Shown piece after piece: positions 39,992 to 50,900 of a stretch of 64,000 nucleotides of DNA. The stretch comes from Steromphala cineraria (taxonomy: Eukaryota; Mollusca; Gastropoda; Trochida; Trochidae): positions 57,482,575 through 57,546,574 of the forward strand of contig OU744725.1 in NCBI GenBank assembly GCA_916613615.1. The letters are read 5' to 3'. How positions within the stretch are numbered: the first letter of the stretch is position 1; every line of letters starts with the position of its first letter. Position numbers and translations under genes: made by a program. The notes under the pieces were generated by a model. The model ran no database searches. It saw nothing but the letters and a program-made list of their open reading frames with translations, and was not told where the DNA came from.

Positions 39992-40441
39992 TAGGGGTGA
40001 CTATTGACTTCCAAGGGACTATTGTGATAGTGATAGTCTATTGCAGGTTACTATTGCAATAGTTATTCCGAAAGTTTATCAATAAAGGAAGACAGATTTA
40101 GTTTGTGATCATTTCAAACTCAGCCGCACTTGAGAAAGTCGTTATTTTAAAATGGCAACAAGAAAGTTATTTGTCATATCCTCAGGTTGATACTTTTAGC
40201 TCTTACTAATTTGATTAATGTGCTCCAGTATTTTCGAGATGTTAAAGGACACATTTTTTTTTGTGGTGAATTTTACTTCGAAATTGAACTTAACAACTGA
40301 ACTGACAAAAATGTTGATACTATGGATAGTTAGACATGCCATCAATACTATTTATCGTTTCAAAGATGACTTTCCATAAAGTACTATCTGGACAGCAACT
40401 ATCGCGATAAGTCGATAGTTTGATCTATCGTTTCACCCCTA
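39992..40441. mobile_element. hAT-type MITE with perfect 8-bp target duplication
   Basis: Terminal repeats TAGGGGTGA at both ends, flanked by atatacgc at 39984-39991 and 40442-40449. Imperfect subterminal pairing (ACTATTG / CGATAGT motifs). 450 bp, no coding frame. Confidence 0.9.
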
Positions 40442-41317
40442 ATATACGCTGATGATCAGCTTTTTCGACCACAATTTTTTATGAAAGTAGACTAAATGTT
40501 GAAAAGAATCTTCAAAACTATAAAACAATAAATAGAACATGTTATTGACATGGTAAGTTGGTGAGCAGCCTCAAGAAATTTCAAAACCTTAAGAAATTTC
40601 AACATAATGTTACAAGAAGACAACAAACAGTTGAACGAGTTTGAAGAAAGCATTTACCTCAATGTGAAACGCATCGTCCATTAAATAGTGATAAACGATT
40701 CCAACTGCATGTCTTCAGTGCAACACCCAATGTTAATTTATTTAGATGAACAGTTTCATATTTGTTAATAATGTTGATCAAACACTGTCCATTTTGTAAG
40801 GTCGTCCCTGTGACTTTTAGTGTGAAAATAAGGGAACCCTGAATTGATAAATCAATTTTGGTGTTACAATCAGGTTAACTATGTTGTGCAGTCCCCATTT
40901 TCATTTTAAACCAGAAACCACATTCAACCATTTGAAAATTAAAAAAATAAATGAAAAAATTGAAAGTAATAATCTATCAATATTTCATACTATATAAGCT
41001 TGCTCTGCATTTTCTGAAGCTCTGCCAAGCTCTGTACACCATCCAATGGCAAATTGGCTCTAGCAAGATAGGGGATATTTCTGATTGGCTTAGATACAAA
41101 ATGTCGAAGTTCAGTGGGACGCCTTCTCATTCAATGTTTGATCATCAGTTTGACCCAATAAGAGAAAACAATTGATGTGAATTCATTAATAGTATTTTAA
41201 CACTTAGTACCAAGTACAATAACATTAGATATAATAAATAATGCTGAACATTTGAAAGCATAGATAATTGAAAAGTTACATCAAGTTTTCAACCTTAAAG
41301 GAACAAGAGTCATCAGA

Positions 41318-42188
41318 AGATGACATATCCCACCGGTTCCACATGATCGTAAGATGTAAACCTTTGAAAGATAATTGTAAATATTTCAATATAATATAAG
41401 CTAATATATATAAAACAAAACCTTTCATGAACAGAGTCCAAATAAGAGCCGTTTCCATGGAAATAATAAAAAATAAAATTTTCAGAAATTTGAAAATATC
41501 AAAAGGCACCACTTCAGTAGGTGGGCAATACACATGTAAAGTTTCAGAAAGATATGTGGACCGGTTTTTGAGTTCTGCTCCGGAAACGAAACCTTTCATG
41601 AACAGAGTCCATATAAGAGCCGTTTCCATAGAAATAATAAAAAATAAAATTTTCAGAAATGTGAAAATATCAAAAGGCACCACTTCAGTAGGTGGGCAAT
41701 ACACATGTAAAGTTTAAGAAAGATATGTGGACCGGTTTTATATATATGAAACCTTTCATGAACAGAGTCCAAATAAGAGCCGTTTCCATGGAAATAATAA
41801 AAAATAAAATTTTCAGAAATTTGAAAATATCAAAAGGCACCACTTCAGTAGGTGGGCAATACACATGTAAAGTTTCAGAAAGATATGTGGACTGGTTTTT
41901 GAGTTCTGCTCCGGAAACTAAACCTTTCATGAACAGAGTCCATATAAGAGCCGTTTCCATGGAAATAATAAAAAATAAAATTTTCAAAAATTTGAAAATA
42001 TCAAAAGGCACCACTTCAGTAGGTGGGCAATACACATGTAAAGTTTCAGAAAGATATGTGGACCGGTTTTTGAGTTCTGCTCCGGAAACGAAATGATTAC
42101 GGACGGACGGACAGACGGACGGACGGACGGACATACAGACGGACAGGGCGATGACTATATCCCACGGTATTACATACCGGTGGGATAA
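41318..42188. mobile_element. Pearl-like element with four ~160-181-bp core repeats
   Basis: Starts near ATATCCCACCGGT and ends with its inverse ACCGGTGGGATA. Four core units begin at 41421, 41592, 41752 and 41933 (CCTTTCATGAACAGAGTCC); the right end has (ACGG)n at 42102-42146 and GGCGATGACTATATCCCAC. Same plan as the array at 33-37.6 kb but unrelated core sequence. Confidence 0.82.
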
Positions 42189-42309
42189 TAAAGGGTCCAT
42201 TACCTGAACAAATAATATGTGGCTAGATATTTTTTTCTACAACAAATTAAAAAACCTCTGAAATTAATTTGAGAAATACCCAATCTATTTTTTTCTACAT
42301 CACATACAT

Positions 42310-42514
42310 CTTCCTAAGCAAAGCCTAAAAGGCAAGTTTCCGAACTGTCAGTTTTATGCCTTGCTGTCGACCCTTGAGTTTTCTGTGCATGTTCACTAGC
42401 TTATTATGAGAGAAAGCAATAGTCCAATCAGAAAGTAACGGGTGGGTGCTAACAATCGCCTGTAAGGGCGCTGATATCAGCACAGAAAACATACTTACGG
42501 CTGACAGTTCTTTG
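42310..42514. repeat. Interspersed foldback repeat, copy 1
   Basis: Contains CCTTGAGTTTTCTGTGC and GCACAGAAAA in inverse, plus an outer pair GAACTGTCAG/CTGACAGTTC. Shares AATAGTCCAATCAGAAAGTA and AACAATCGCCTGTA with 56190-56360. Confidence 0.75.
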
Positions 42515-42652
42515 ATCTCATATAGATAAAACTTTAAAGTTCACATAACCACAAACATATTCCCTTTCTCTAATCTTTTTCTAAAACATCCACTGACCTC
42601 GAATTTACCACTTCTCGATTTTCATTTAAAGATTTTTCAACAAAATAAAAAC

Positions 42653-42894
42653 TCGCACCAACCTGTAGAGGTTGCTGATTCTTTGAAGGGAAAACTTCCA
42701 TTGGGTACCTTATTGCAATTTCATATATCAGATGAAAATAACACGAAAGTTGTAGAAATATTGAAAATATTACGATAAAAACTAAAAAAACTTACCCTAT
42801 CGTACTTCCGCCTGCCCACTACTCGCCCCTTACATACTACGCGCGAGTACCTGACAAGGGGAAGTAATTCCTACCCAACCTTCACTTTCATAGC
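42653..42894 (-). repeat. DIRS inverted terminal repeat, 3' side, with outer extension
   Basis: Inner ~210 bp pair with 45996-46213. The outermost ~32 bp (starting TCGCACCAACC) have no partner at the other terminus but are complementary to the internal complementary region, as in DIRS1, where the two termini are unequal. Confidence 0.88.
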
Positions 42895-42941
42895 CAATTA
42901 AGAATAATTAGTCAGAATTAGGCGGGAGGAGGGAGGCGGCT

Positions 42942-43036
42942 ACCCAATGGAAGTTTTCCCTTCAAAGAATCAGCAACCTCTACAGGTTGGTGCGATTCTT
43001 TTTCAGGGTAAAACTTCCATTGGGTACCTTATTGCA
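42942..43036 (-). repeat. DIRS internal complementary region
   Basis: First half (to about 42996) is the reverse complement of the 3' outer terminus 42653-42706; second half (42996-43036) is the copy of the reverse complement of the 5' outer terminus 46213-46172. The two termini are thus joined head to tail here, as expected for the template that DIRS elements are thought to use when completing circular DNA. Confidence 0.88.
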
Positions 43037-43264
43037 AAATACAGACTCCTAAAGATAATCAATGGGAGTGGCATTCTGACTAAATAAAGTGTGAACACAC
43101 TATCCTTAAAGCCAAATATAAAAATTTAAGCTAAGGAGCAGACTTTACTCACCGTGTCAACGTGACAGCCAGCAGGCTTAACACAGGCGAGAGAGAGAGG
43201 GGTAAGTGGGTCAAATATGCCAAGCTAAAAAATAGCGATTACGGCTAGAAATAAGGAAAAACCC

Positions 43265-43288
43265 CACCCCCCCCCCCCTTTTTTTGTA
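43265..43288. repeat. Homopolymer tract in DIRS 3' untranslated part
   Basis: A C-run followed by a T-run on the plus strand between the recombinase stop and the internal complementary region. Nothing else is recognisable in 43037-43493. Confidence 0.6.
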
Positions 43289-43493
43289 AAGAGGAAAGGT
43301 AATTTACAAAATATGCCCAGAAAAGATCTCCCTGAAGCGGCAGAAAACCTCTGAAGTGCATAAAAAAGGTGAACTTGTATTTACAAGTGCAGATATTAGT
43401 AGAAACTGGGATCGCCAAACCCTTGGCAAGAACTTCAAAGTGTCTACCCATAAAAAACAGTGCGTCAAACTCAACAAAACAGAGCCCATTCAG

Positions 43494-44570
43494 CTAAGGT
43501 TGTTGACCCTGCCCATTGGAGAGAACTGACTGACCAAACCGAGCACGCTCCCTGGAGTGTTTGTCCAATTGATAGTGCTTAATGAACGTACTCGGCCGGC
43601 TCCAGACAGCCGCGGAGCAGATCTCCTCAATGGGCAGGGCTGCAGCATACGCCTTCGACGTTGCTACCGCCCTAATTGAATGAGCCCTCAAACCTTCTGG
43701 GGGCGCCTTGCCCTTGTGGACATACGCCATGAAAATAGTGGAAACTAGCCATCTTGAGATGGTCTGTTTACTTGCTGGCAGGCCCACCTTTCCGCCTCCA
43801 TAGCAACAAAATAGTTGCTTATCTTTACGAATGCCTCTTGTACGCTTGAGATAGATTTTAAGGGTTCTACGTACATCAAGGATATGGGTTTCAGAGTTAA
43901 CCGAGGACCCAGCAGAGGTGGCCTGTCGAAGGACGGGAAGTTCAATTGGAGCTGTCACATGAAAATTGTGATCGACCTTTGGACGGTAAGAATCCGGCAG
44001 TCTAATGCTGACTCTGTCTTTGTGAAAGACAGTCAGCTCGGGATCCGAAGACATAGCATGTATATCTCCGACCCGCCTACCGGAAGTTACCGCCACCAAA
44101 AAAGCCGTCTTCCAGCTCAGTAACTGAATGGAGAGGGAGGAAGGGGTGCGAAAAGCTGGCCCCGAAAGCCAGTCGAGGACCACTGATAGATCCCAAACTG
44201 GACTTATCCTCCTAACTGAGGGACGGATTCTGTCCACTCCCGCCAGAAATCTCTGTACTAAGGGATGAGAACCTAAGACAGTTCCATCTACAGGAATATG
44301 GAAAGCTGAAATGGCCGTAGAGTAACCCCTTATAGTCGAGGCGGCCAGGCCAGCCTCCAGCCTAGATTGCAGGAATTCTAAGATTGTAATTACAGTCGTA
44401 GAAAAGGGATCGAGATCCCCTCTAGCGAGACACCAGCGCGCGTAACAGGCCCATCGATCCTCATACTGAAGGTTTGTCGAATCCCTCCGCGAAGCCAGAA
44501 TTGTACGTGCAACTGGTGCAGGAATTCCGCTCTCCTGGAGGCGATTCCTGACAAAGGCCAGGCCACCCAC
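43494..44570 (-). CDS. DIRS tyrosine recombinase (YR)
   Basis: The frame is open from 45827 (777 codons), but the first ~420 codons look like a shadow of the RT/RNase H frame (low-complexity, no domain), so the meaningful part is given here; the exact start is unknown. An N-terminal SAM-like DNA-binding region (D-R-W-x-x-Y-x-R-W-C onward) precedes the catalytic domain. Counting in the open frame, catalytic residues are all present: R584 in S-G-R-R, H716-x-x-R719 in A-H-S-I-R, W742 and nucleophile Y752 in K-H-Y. This enzyme integrates the circular DNA without target duplication. Ends at TAG/TGA-type stop at 43494. Confidence 0.88.
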   Translation of the reverse strand: MGGLAFVRNRLQESGIPAPVARTILASRRDSTNLQYEDRWACYARWCLARGDLDPFSTTVITILEFLQSRLEAGLAASTIRGYSTAISAFHIPVDGTVLGSHPLVQRFLAGVDRIRPSVRRISPVWDLSVVLDWLSGPAFRTPSSLSIQLLSWKTAFLVAVTSGRRVGDIHAMSSDPELTVFHKDRVSIRLPDSYRPKVDHNFHVTAPIELPVLRQATSAGSSVNSETHILDVRRTLKIYLKRTRGIRKDKQLFCCYGGGKVGLPASKQTISRWLVSTIFMAYVHKGKAPPEGLRAHSIRAVATSKAYAAALPIEEICSAAVWSRPSTFIKHYQLDKHSRERARFGQSVLSNGQGQQP

Positions 44571-45982
44571 TGAATCCTGGGATTCGGGTGGGGCTCTCCT
44601 TCCTGAGACAGAAGATTTGGTCGACACGGTAATAGAACAGGAGGCTGAGCTAGAGCTCCCATCATAACCGGAAACCAGCTCTGTGACGGCCACAGAGGTG
44701 CGAGAAGCACTAGCCGTCGAGCAGGTTGGGCGGACAGTTGATTCAGAACTCTGGGAATCAGAGGTACCGGCGGGAAGGCCCATAGTACTCTGTCCGTCCA
44801 GTCTAGGTGAAATGCGTCTGCGGCCACTGCCCCTTGATCGGGGATGCGCGAGCAAAACACTGGTATCTGGTGGTTCGTTCCAGAGGCAAACAGATCCACC
44901 TGGAATGATCTGTACAATCGGGAAATAGTCTCGAATATCTCCCGATTGAGCCTCCATTCGTGTGGGGCTAGGATTCGGCGAGAGAGAGCGTCTGCTCGCA
45001 CATTGTCCACCCCTGGTAGATAGACTGGGATCACTCTCACTCTCTGCTGGTCGCACCACAGCAGAAACTGCCAGGTCTCCTGCAGGAGAGAGGGGGAGAC
45101 AGTCCCCCCCTGCTTGCGGATATACGTTATGGCCGTTTGGTTGTCCATTTCTAGACGAACAATATGGCCTCTGACCTGAGGCAGGAAGCGCTGGAACACC
45201 AGTCTGACAGCTCTCAGTTCTAGGACGTTGATGTGCAACTTTGTCTCCTGCTCGGTCCAAAGACCCGATGCAGTGAGTTCGCCCAATACACCTCCCCAAC
45301 CGGTGAGGGAGGCGTCTGTCTGAACCGTGAGAGACGGGACTGGATTCTCTAGAGGGAGGCCCCTCGACAGGTTCCCTGCCTCGGTCCACCACCTCAGGTG
45401 AGGGGCCAACCATACGGGAGCTAAGATAACCTTCTCGTAGCTCTCTGAATGAGTCCAAAGACCCGCAAGGGCCTGTTGAATGGGTCTCATTCTCAAACGG
45501 GCCCGCCAGACGACGTCTATCGTCGATGCCATATTCCCTAGCAGCTGGAGCCAAGCCCGTGCTGGATGGGAAGGCGCTTCCAAAAACTGGAGGGTGATCC
45601 TCTGTACTTTGGTAATACGATCCTGAGACAGGGATACAATCCCCTGCTCCGTATTGAACCTTGCTCCAAGAAAAACCAGGTCCTGCGACGGAGTCAGGTC
45701 CGATTTCTTGAGGTTGATAACCCAACCCAGACTCAACAGGATGTCTATAATTGCCTGGGTCGCCTGCTGATTGGCTAGGCGGGACAAAGCCCTGATAAGC
45801 CAGTCGTCGAGGTAAGGGTGACAACACTTCCCTCGAGACCTGGCAACCTGTGCTGCCACCAACATAAGTTTGGTAAAGACCCTGGGCGCCGTAGAGATGC
45901 CGAAGGGTAACACACGAAACTGGTAGAGCCTCCCGTCGAAAGAGAACCGGAGGAACCTCTTGAAGTCGGGGTGCATGGGCAC
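44390..45982 (-). CDS. DIRS reverse transcriptase/RNase H, N-terminally truncated
   Basis: Open for 530 codons from a GTG at 45982; no true start is evident because the domain's N-terminal part is gone. Seen in order: end of the RT palm with L-P-F-G (25-28), the catalytic Y-L-D-D (57-60), thumb; RNase H with acidic residues D223, E255, D280 and D331 (R-A-D-A-L-S-R); then a C-terminal region V-D-L-F-A-S and A-D-A-F-x-L-D-W typical of DIRS/Ngaro RT-RH proteins. The first catalytic Asp of the palm lies in the missing part, so polymerase activity is not expected. The frame overlaps the recombinase frame by about 1.4 kb, though only part of that overlap need be coding on both. Confidence 0.88.
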   Translation of the reverse strand: MPMHPDFKRFLRFSFDGRLYQFRVLPFGISTAPRVFTKLMLVAAQVARSRGKCCHPYLDDWLIRALSRLANQQATQAIIDILLSLGWVINLKKSDLTPSQDLVFLGARFNTEQGIVSLSQDRITKVQRITLQFLEAPSHPARAWLQLLGNMASTIDVVWRARLRMRPIQQALAGLWTHSESYEKVILAPVWLAPHLRWWTEAGNLSRGLPLENPVPSLTVQTDASLTGWGGVLGELTASGLWTEQETKLHINVLELRAVRLVFQRFLPQVRGHIVRLEMDNQTAITYIRKQGGTVSPSLLQETWQFLLWCDQQRVRVIPVYLPGVDNVRADALSRRILAPHEWRLNREIFETISRLYRSFQVDLFASGTNHQIPVFCSRIPDQGAVAADAFHLDWTDRVLWAFPPVPLIPRVLNQLSAQPARRLVLLAPLWPSQSWFPVMMGALAQPPVLLPCRPNLLSQEGEPHPNPRIQWVAWPLSGIASRRAEFLHQLHVQFWLRGGIRQTFSMRIDGPVTRAGVSLEGISIPFLRL

Positions 45983-45995
45983 CGATACGACGAAA

Positions 45996-46213
45996 GCTAT
46001 GAAAGTGAAGGTTGGGTAGGAATTACTTCCCCTTGTAAGGTACTCGCGCGTAGTATGTAAGGGGCGAGTAGTGGGCAGGCGGAAGTACGATAGGGTAAGT
46101 TTTTTAGTTTTTATCGTAATATTTTCAATATTTCTACAACTTTCGTGTTATTTTCATCTGATATATGAAATTGCAATAAGGTACCCAATGGAAGTTTTAC
46201 CCTGAAAAAGAAT
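45996..46213 (-). repeat. DIRS inverted terminal repeat, 5' side
   Basis: Reverse complement of 42685-42894 with only a few differences (for example one base in the segment near ctTACAAGG versus ctGACAAGG). The outer end (to AAAAAGAAT at 46213) reappears, inverted, inside the internal complementary region. Confidence 0.9.
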
Positions 46214-47315
46214 GGACCTTATTTTTGCTAATTTGTCCAATAAACACTTTTAATTTGCCTTTCATTTAGACAACGTAATTATCGGCTGTGAAAAACCCAC
46301 CTGGGTTAGGGGCCATAAAACTTGTGCGGGTGTTACGTAATAAACATACTACATCATTATTTCAACTGAAATACTGTCTAAATAATTGTTTAATTACCAT
46401 TGATGTGGATATCTTTTTTACACCAAATGCTTAGTAGTGTTACATCGTCAAATGATTTATCTAACTGAGTGGAAAACATTTTCTGAAAATTGTTAATTAT
46501 TGGGTTTTTTTCCTGTGGTATTGTTACGATAGATGTATAGATAACGAGGCTGATTCTGTATATGACGTCACAAAAAGGGGCATGACCAGTCATGCATTCA
46601 TGGCTTGTGGTCAGATAGGTCTAAGCGGCCCATCAAAAGTGGCTTTCAAAAATGGCTTTCATTACCAAACTGAACATATTTGAGTAGCGACCTTTGACGC
46701 ACTATACAATATTGTAATCAGACTATCATTATTATATTCCAAAGAAAATAATGAAATATGTTTATGGTTTTATGAACTTTAAGAAAAAGATTAGAGAAAG
46801 AGAAAGGTTGTTGTCCTTATTTTCAGCACATAAACATAAGTGGTCACATTGTCAACTGTGCAAGCAACACAGCTTGCCATAACAAATCTCATGGAAATAT
46901 CTAATTACTTAAGATATTAAGTGAGGAAAATGTTTGAAATGGTATTGGGGATATTTACAATACTGTATATTTTAATGTATAAGGAGAGTTTTTGATACCA
47001 GAAATCAGAGAAGTCAAAGAGGGGGTTTTCTAATACACAAGGTCTATATAACACAAAGAATAAGTGAGTAAATTGGATAGATGAAAACAATAGCACTTTT
47101 AAGTCTCATATTTGAGACATTGATACACATATTAATAATTGAGCAAACAGGATTGAAAACTACAATCTCATTTCAAAGTCATCCATACACACATAGAGTA
47201 TCATACAAATAATCCTTTCTAATTTTCAAAGTTGAAGTCAGTCTCAATTTTGCAAGTCAAATATTTATGCAAGCCAAATATTTGATCGTTTACATTAATC
47301 GTTCCTTAAATAGAG
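46214..47315. other. No gene seen
   Basis: AT-rich sequence between the DIRS element and the pearl-type fragment; no coding signature on either strand. Confidence 0.5.
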
Positions 47316-47372
47316 ACAGACGGATAGGGCGATGACTATATCCCTCAGTATTACACACTGGTGGAATATAAA
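47316..47372. mobile_element. Solo right end of the 41-kb pearl-like family
   Basis: AGACAGACGGATAGGGCGATGACTATATCCC and a diverged CTGGTGGAATATAA match the right end at 42120-42188. No core or left arm nearby. Confidence 0.75.
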
Positions 47373-47815
47373 GGTTAGATTCAGCTATTTTCATGGCATT
47401 TCAGGACTTTTCATGTGCTCTTTGTCATGACTTTTGCAAAATAACATGAGAAGAGGTGTTTAGACAATAGAAGGGAGTTGGATAGGGCAATTTAAAATGG
47501 TTGCAAACGTCAGAAGAAAAACTGATCTAAATAATGAACTTGGCTTTCATAAAAAGTTGCCTCACAAAACTCAGACGGTCAGACCTTAAGTATCAGATAG
47601 AGCATAAATTATAAAACCCTTATTACAAATTGATTAGTTCAAAAGTTGATAAAAACTATTCATAAAATAATAGCACTAGCACACACACTTCATCAGATCA
47701 TCCTTTTTGACTTTTCAAAGCAATAGACTAAGCATAATGTATGACTACGGTATGTTTTCCAAAATGATAGAATGGTGACTGGTTCTTTTAATCATAAAAC
47801 AAAAGAACTAGCACA

Positions 47816-47821
47816 TTTATT
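47816..47821 (-). terminator. Candidate poly(A) signal of the large gene
   Basis: AATAAA on the minus strand about 120 bp after the stop codon at 47942. Other AATAAA-like strings occur in this AT-rich sequence, so usage is uncertain. Confidence 0.35.
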
Positions 47822-47941
47822 TAATCCTATCTCATTTAGCAGCAGATTGAGGATGAATCATAAAAAACGGATCCAAGATGATAGGTCCAGAGTTATCTAA
47901 AACAAAAGCACTAGCGCATTCATGAGGAAATCCTATTCAAT

Positions 47942-50900
47942 TCACTCATATGCATAATGGGCATCATACAGTTCATCCTCCCTCACCATGTAAGAAGCAA
48001 TGTCTGTGGGGAGACACATCTCCACCAATGCCCTCTGTCCACCCGTGGATTTACAGCCCGCCTTCCACAGATGAACTGTTTCATGAGGATTGCCCATCTG
48101 AGCCATATGAGCCTTCAGGGCTTCCTCAGCTGCCCTGGACTGCTCTGTGACGTTCCTGATCATCTGTCTCTTTTGTTCCTTCAGCATCTCAAACCTCATG
48201 TTCTGGACATGCTTCTCCGCCTCCAGAACTGGGAGAAGGTTGATGAGCTCCATCCCAGCCATTGTGGTGAGTTCCACAATCTGGTTGTGATGGTCCTGTT
48301 TGAAAAGAATCATCTGCTGCTGCAGGTAGGGCATTGCAAGATGTCCTTGGTATGTGTGGTAGAACTGCCTTCTTTCAAGGTTCTGCTTGGTGCGCAGGTT
48401 CTGTTGGCAGATGTTGTGATGCTTCCGTAATGTGTGAATTCTTTGATTATGTTGAATCTGCAACATGTTTGCTGCCTTCAGGTGTTCAGCTTCTATAGCT
48501 GCTAGCTGAGCTTGTAGGTCTGACAACACACGATTTGTTGTAGATGGAACCTGAGCCAACTCTGTTTTTCTCTTCTTCATCTCAGGAGATTCACAACCTG
48601 ATAATCCAGAATTATCTCTGAACAAGGGCGGAGTCCTGTCACTGCCCTCCAGGTAAAGTTTGCCAGGATCTTTTCTATTCTTTCTTGCCAACCCACTTAC
48701 TGTCAGATTGTCATCTTGTCTCTGAATCCCGTTAACCTTCCATTTTTGTTTCACTAATCTCATGAGATCGGTTTCAAAATCAGTATCCATCACTTTCTTG
48801 TCTAAAGTTAACGGTACACTTGTAGTTCTCACTGGTATATTTTCCTTCTCATCAATTTGAGCAATTGCTTTTTGGAATATCTTTTCTGTTGATGAAGCTT
48901 TGATAGGAGTTTTCCTTTTGCAGGGAGTTTTCATTTTAGAAGGAGTTTTCTTTTTAGAAGGAGTTTTCTTCTTGGAAGGAGTTTTCTTTTTGGATGGAGT
49001 TTTCTTTTTGGAAGGAGTTTTCTTCTTAGAGAGATGATGAACTGTTTTTTCAACAATGTTTTTAGTAATTGGAGCTTTGATCGGACTAATGATAGTTTTT
49101 GAAGGTTTCTTTTCTCTGGATATTGTATCATTCTTTTGTTTTTCATTAATAAAACTAACATCATTAGTCTGGGCAAAACGTCCTGAATTCACTTTTGACT
49201 TTTGGCATTTGTGTGATCTTTCTCTACAAATGGTGAAATCAGAAGTTGGTCTGTTAACTTTCCCCTCCTTGCCATCTGCAATGTCATCACTGGTCACTGT
49301 ATCGATCACCAAGAAGCTTCCGTTTCCAACTTTTTCAGGACTGTCTATAACTATAAAGCTCTCGGCAAATGCCCCAGATTCTATGAGATCAAATGAGTCC
49401 TCATTGAAATCCATTTTTGATACTTTCTGTTGCTCAACCCTTGGTGAAATTTCTTTCTTTATCCTTGATGAATTAGCAAGTTCTTCTGAGAGTAACACAA
49501 AGCTGCCACAATATTGTGAATCTGATTGATTTGACTTAAGGTTTGATGGATGCCTTCTTTTCAATTTCTTTTGTGTCTTCGTAGGCTTTGGACAAGCTGA
49601 CAATGAACTCTTTATAACTTCTTTTCTGTCAAAGCTTGAATCAGAATCGTCAATAACAACAACAGAATCTTCTGAAGGTGATTCTTCTTTAATTTCATGG
49701 CTTCTTTCTTGTGTTTCTTTCTTAACTTCATGGCTCATTGCTTGTGTTTCTTTTCTAACTTCATTGGTTGTTGCTTGCGTTTCCTTTTTGATTTCATGGC
49801 GTATAAAATGTTTTTCATTTCTAACTTCATGGCCTTTTCCTGGAGTTAAAGGTTTCGGCAGAGCCACTGGACCATACACCTTGTCCCAAGAACATACGGT
49901 CTCACAAGAACCAAGAACCAATCTTGTCTTATTCTCCGGATCTGGAAGCAAGGTTTTTTCAGCCCATGTATAGTCTAATGTTTTTTCCACCCATGTATAT
50001 TGCTCGGAGTCATCTGTATCTGTTGTCATTGTTCTTTCATTGTCTGTTCCAGACGTTTCACTGTCTGTACTAGTGGCGTCAGTGTCTGTGTTGGACCCAC
50101 TATGCCTGTCCTTGTCACAGGTTCTTGTGTCAGTGACTTTATGAGTTGCATCAGCATATCTTTGTAATTCTCGTGCCTTGGAGTCCCCTGTTGCTTTACA
50201 GTCTCTTGATAATTCTGTCTGTCTACAATCTCTTTGTATTGCTACTGCTTTTGACACTCTATGTAAATCTGTTGTTCTTGACTCGCTATTTAATTCTGTT
50301 GCTCTCGAGTCTCTATTTGATACTTCTGATTTAGAGTCTCCTTGTAATGGTGTTGACAAAGCATCTGTCTTTCTTGAGTCTCCATTTGATGCTACAGCTC
50401 TTGAGTCTCTACATGAAGCTAAAAGTCTAGAGTCTCGATGTAATTCTGTCTTTCTTGAGTCTCGCTGTGACGCTAAGGCTTTACAGTCTGTGATTAACTT
50501 TATCTCTTTTGTGTCTCCATGTGATGCAATTGGTCTATAGCTTTTATGTAATTCGGTCTCTTTTGAGTCTCTTTGTAAAACAACAGGTCTAGAGTCTCTG
50601 TGTAAGAATGTCGCCCTTGAGTCACTTTGTAATTTGGTTGCCCTTGAGTCTTTGAGTGATGCCATGGCTCTGGCATCTCTCTGTAATGCTGTTGAAAGAA
50701 CTCCTCTAGATAATTCTGTTGCATTAGCCTCTTCATGAGACTTTGCTGCTTTTGCATCTCCATTTGTTTCTGATGGCCTAGTTTCTATTCTTCTGTCTGA
50801 GGTTCTGCTGTCAGTATCCGTATCGTCTGTAGTAGTGGACAACTCTCCTTCCTCCTTGTCACTCCTGCTCTCTCTGTGCAGCTTCCTCTTCCTTGTCCTG

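Larger units (their letters stand above)
42653..46213 (-). mobile_element. DIRS-type tyrosine-recombinase retrotransposon, 5'-deleted but otherwise well preserved
   Basis: A 3.56-kb element read on the minus strand: inverted terminal repeat (46213-45996), RT/RNase H frame, overlapping tyrosine-recombinase frame, internal complementary region (about 42942-43036), inverted terminal repeat (42894-~42685 with outer extension to 42653). This is the diagnostic DIRS plan, unlike LTR elements. The two terminal repeats differ at only a few positions over ~210 bp, suggesting recent insertion. The gag-side frame and the N-terminal half of the RT domain are absent: the ITR joins RT sequence directly at 45995. 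It is therefore defective on its own but may be mobilised in trans. Confidence 0.9.

Noticed and set aside
41276..42200. Open frames of 96-171 codons with internal repeats on both strands
   Set aside because: They follow the ~160-181-bp core repeats of the pearl-like element; frames exist on both strands with no domain or codon signal.
43494..45827. The full 777-codon frame as one protein
   Set aside because: The first ~420 codons overlap the RT/RNase H frame and have no domain features; only the recombinase part is annotated.
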